Source: JAWHTC01 sp032586155 (GTDB lineage Bacteria; Pseudomonadota; Alphaproteobacteria; Rhodobacterales; Rhodobacteraceae). From it: a DNA stretch of 64,000 bases. Each line of letters opens with the position of its first letter. Position 1 is the first letter of the stretch. The stretch spans positions 558,001-622,000 of the forward strand of contig NZ_JAWHTC010000001.1 in assembly GCF_032586155.1 (NCBI RefSeq). Reading direction: 5' to 3'. This document shows, piece by piece, positions 62,091-64,000 of the stretch. Made by a program: the position numbers and the translations under genes. The notes below the pieces were generated by a model. The model was not told the DNA's origin. It ran no database searches and saw nothing but the letters and a program-made list of their open reading frames with translations.

Positions 62091-64000
62091 TCAGGTTGGG
62101 GCCTGCCCAGAGGGCACCGGTTCCTGCGGCGGTTCAGGTTTCCCACTCGACGCCCGGATCAGGCCCAGGTCCTGCAGGACAGCCAGCGCCGCCGGGGTGA
62201 CGAACAGCGCCAGGAGCGTCGCCGCGGTCAGGCCGAAGGCAAGGCTGGCAACGATCGGACGGAGGAACTGCGCCTGTGTGCTTTGTTCGAACAGCAGCGG
62301 CCCGAGTCCGACAACGGTTGTCAGCGAGGTCAGGAAAATCGCCCGGAACCGGTCGCGCACCGCCTTCTGTCCGGCGGCAATCATGTCTTCGCCTGCCGCC
62401 AGCCGGTCCTTCATGAACCCGGCCAGCAGGATCGAGTCGTTGACCACCACGCCTGCCAATGTCGCCAGCCCGACCAGGCTGGGCAGCGAGATCTGAAGCC
62501 CGAGTGCCATATGCCCCCACATCACGCCGACAAGGCTGAGCGGGATGGCCACCACCACGACAGCGGGCTGGATGAAACTGCGGAACTGGAAGGCCAGGAT
62601 CAGGTAGACCCCGATCAGCCCGATCAGCATGTTTCGAGTCAGCGATGACCCGGTGGTCGCGGTATCTTCGGCCTCGCCCATGATGGTGACGGCGATCGCG
62701 GGGCGTTTTTCGGCAAGCTTGGGGAGGTAGTCCGCCTTCAGCGCCATCATCAATTCGCGGGCATTGGCCACCGAGGGGTTGATCGAGCCCTGCACCGCCA
62801 CAGTGCGTTGCCCGTCCACCCGGTTGATCACGGCAAACCCGCGCCCCTGCCTGACATCGGCCACCGCCGTCAATGGGATCAGCGCGCCATCGGGCCCGGG
62901 AATGCGCAGCCCGAGGATGTCCTGCAGGGTGGTGCGGTTTTTTTCGGACAACCGTGCCACCACGTCGAGCGGGCCCAGCCCGTCGCGCACTTCCAGCGGG
63001 GTGTCGCCGCGAAACCCGGCGCGCAATTCGGTGGCAACGGCCTGGGCCGATACGCCAAGCGCCGAGGCGGCAGAGGGCCGCATGGTGACGATGAATTCGG
63101 ACTTGCCCGGCTGCAGGTCGAAGCTCACGTCGCGAACCCCTTCGAAGTCGCGAAAGAACTTGCGCATTTCCTTGGCGGTGGTGCGAAGATCATCGAGGTT
63201 TTCACCCTGCAGCCGGATGTCGATCGGTTTGCCGCCCGCGCCGCGCTCTTTGTCGGTGATGCGAAAGGCGGCCATGTCGGGCATCGGGCCGACCAGCTTT
63301 TTCCAGCGGTCGATGATCGCGGTTACCTCGGTGTTGCGGGTGCCCGCGGGCAACAGTTTGGCGCTGATCGTCGCCATATGTGCGCCGACCTCGGGCGTGT
63401 CGGCATTGGCGCTGTAGGTCACGGTGTAGCTCTGGACCAGCGGCTGGCTCTCGGGCTGTTTCGGGGTCAGCTCGGTATTCATCTTGTCCAGCGCCTTGAC
63501 CACCTTGGCAACCCGCTGTTCGGTCCGTTCCAGCGGTGAGCCCTGCACCAGGAGCAGGCGCGCTTCGACGGTGTCGCTTTCGAGTTGCGGGAAGCTCTGA
63601 TACTTGATGAAGCCGCCGGTATAGGGGGCCAGCGAGAACAGCACCAGGAACCCCGCCAGCCCGAGCGTGAAGTAGCGATACCGCAAGCTGAGCCCCGAGA
63701 GCGGCACAACCACCCGATCGCGCAGCGCGGTGAAACCCGCATTGACGGCGCGCGACAGGCGATTGGGGCGCAGATTGCCCGACAACGAATGCCGCATGTG
63801 GTGTGGCAGGATCAGGAAGGCTTCGATCAGGCTGACGATCAGCGTCATCACCAGAACGATGGGGATGTATTTCAGCACCGCGCCGATCCGCCCGTCCATA
63901 AAGGCCAGCGGGCCGACGATCATCACCGTCGTGAGGAACGAGGCGACCACGCCCGGTGCCACCTGGCGCGCGCCGTTCACCGCCGCCTCGATTGCGGTTT
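62091..64000 (-). CDS. RND efflux transporter permease, C-terminal part (cut by window edge)
   Basis: About 636 residues of an AcrB/HAE1-like inner-membrane pump; the frame is open to the last base, so the N-terminal part lies beyond the window. Visible are the end of the first membrane bundle (SFLTTVMIVGPLAFMDGRIG, SLIEAFLILPHHM), the second porter loop (about 120-400) and the second bundle with LVGLATLAGVVVNDSILLAG and FLTSLTTVVGLGPLLFEQS. The C-terminus is short and Pro-rich. Such pumps use the proton gradient and a periplasmic adaptor, which would be encoded upstream. Confidence 0.92.
   Translation of the reverse strand, partial: TAIEAAVNGARQVAPGVVASFLTTVMIVGPLAFMDGRIGAVLKYIPIVLVMTLIVSLIEAFLILPHHMRHSLSGNLRPNRLSRAVNAGFTALRDRVVVPLSGLSLRYRYFTLGLAGFLVLFSLAPYTGGFIKYQSFPQLESDTVEARLLLVQGSPLERTEQRVAKVVKALDKMNTELTPKQPESQPLVQSYTVTYSANADTPEVGAHMATISAKLLPAGTRNTEVTAIIDRWKKLVGPMPDMAAFRITDKERGAGGKPIDIRLQGENLDDLRTTAKEMRKFFRDFEGVRDVSFDLQPGKSEFIVTMRPSAASALGVSAQAVATELRAGFRGDTPLEVRDGLGPLDVVARLSEKNRTTLQDILGLRIPGPDGALIPLTAVADVRQGRGFAVINRVDGQRTVAVQGSINPSVANARELMMALKADYLPKLAEKRPAIAVTIMGEAEDTATTGSSLTRNMLIGLIGVYLILAFQFRSFIQPAVVVVAIPLSLVGVMWGHMALGLQISLPSLVGLATLAGVVVNDSILLAGFMKDRLAAGEDMIAAGQKAVRDRFRAIFLTSLTTVVGLGPLLFEQSTQAQFLRPIVASLAFGLTAATLLALFVTPAALAVLQDLGLIRASSGKPEPPQEPVPSGQAPT

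Overview
The window reads as chromosomal DNA of a high-GC alphaproteobacterium of the order Rhodobacterales (Roseobacter group). The reasons are the gene content and order: a mraZ-rsmH-ftsL-ftsI-murE-murF-mraY cluster behind an unusually long leader, a split hisB-hisH-hisA-hisF-hisE cluster, pyruvate carboxylase, a DUF1127 gene followed by four CCUCCUCCC stem-loops (the CcsR or 'cuckoo' RNA arrangement known from Rhodobacter), TTAA-N7-TTAA CtrA-type boxes, and a PPK2 polyphosphate kinase. No species is assigned.

Layout. 1-7.4 kb: accessory genes: a cut-off hypothetical gene, a secreted protein with a NADase-type glycan-binding-like domain, an SMR efflux protein, small membrane proteins, a nitroreductase, and a minus-strand three-gene operon (SMP-30 lactonase, Gfo/Idh/MocA oxidoreductase, isocitrate/isopropylmalate dehydrogenase-type enzyme) that looks like sugar-acid catabolism. 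7.7-11.5 kb: a respiratory module: a TlpA-like thioredoxin diverges from DUF302, an octaheme tetrathionate-reductase-type cytochrome c and a membrane cytochrome b. An FNR-like box lies about 41 bp upstream of the inferred transcription start of the cytochrome operon. 11.8-15.1 kb: an integrated accessory module (tyrosine recombinase, DUF3489, DUF2924, frameshifted large serine recombinase) ending near tRNA-Tyr. 15.4-26.7 kb: rlmB, a YHS protein, a pseudoknotted candidate small RNA with a strong terminator, the his genes interleaved with membrane proteins and two opposing DUF2147 genes, a large lipoprotein hydrolase, a metallophosphoesterase and tRNA-Gly. 26.8-36 kb: pyc, an FMN-dependent 2-hydroxy-acid dehydrogenase, a UvrD/PcrA helicase, the DUF1127/CcsR locus and mrp. 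36.4-46.9 kb: MraZ-box arrays, promoter, an UpsM-like leader RNA and the division/cell-wall cluster, which stops after murD. 46.9-64 kb: a lipoprotein with a zinc-peptidase-like HELTH motif behind a CtrA box, an AT-rich foreign-looking membrane gene, parE, small redox and detoxification genes, a nonsense-interrupted pseudogene, ppk2, DUF1007 and NicO metal transport, a MATE pump, an LdtR-like MarR regulator, and an RND pump cut by the right edge.

The least conventional signals are non-coding: the H-type pseudoknot RNA at 16.86-16.95 kb, the distant second array of MraZ boxes with a long terminator-bearing leader before mraZ, and the CcsR array whose last hairpin can also terminate uvrD from the other strand. 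Among proteins, the octaheme cytochrome operon with its FNR-like site and the overlapping DUF3489-DUF2924-recombinase module deserve follow-up.
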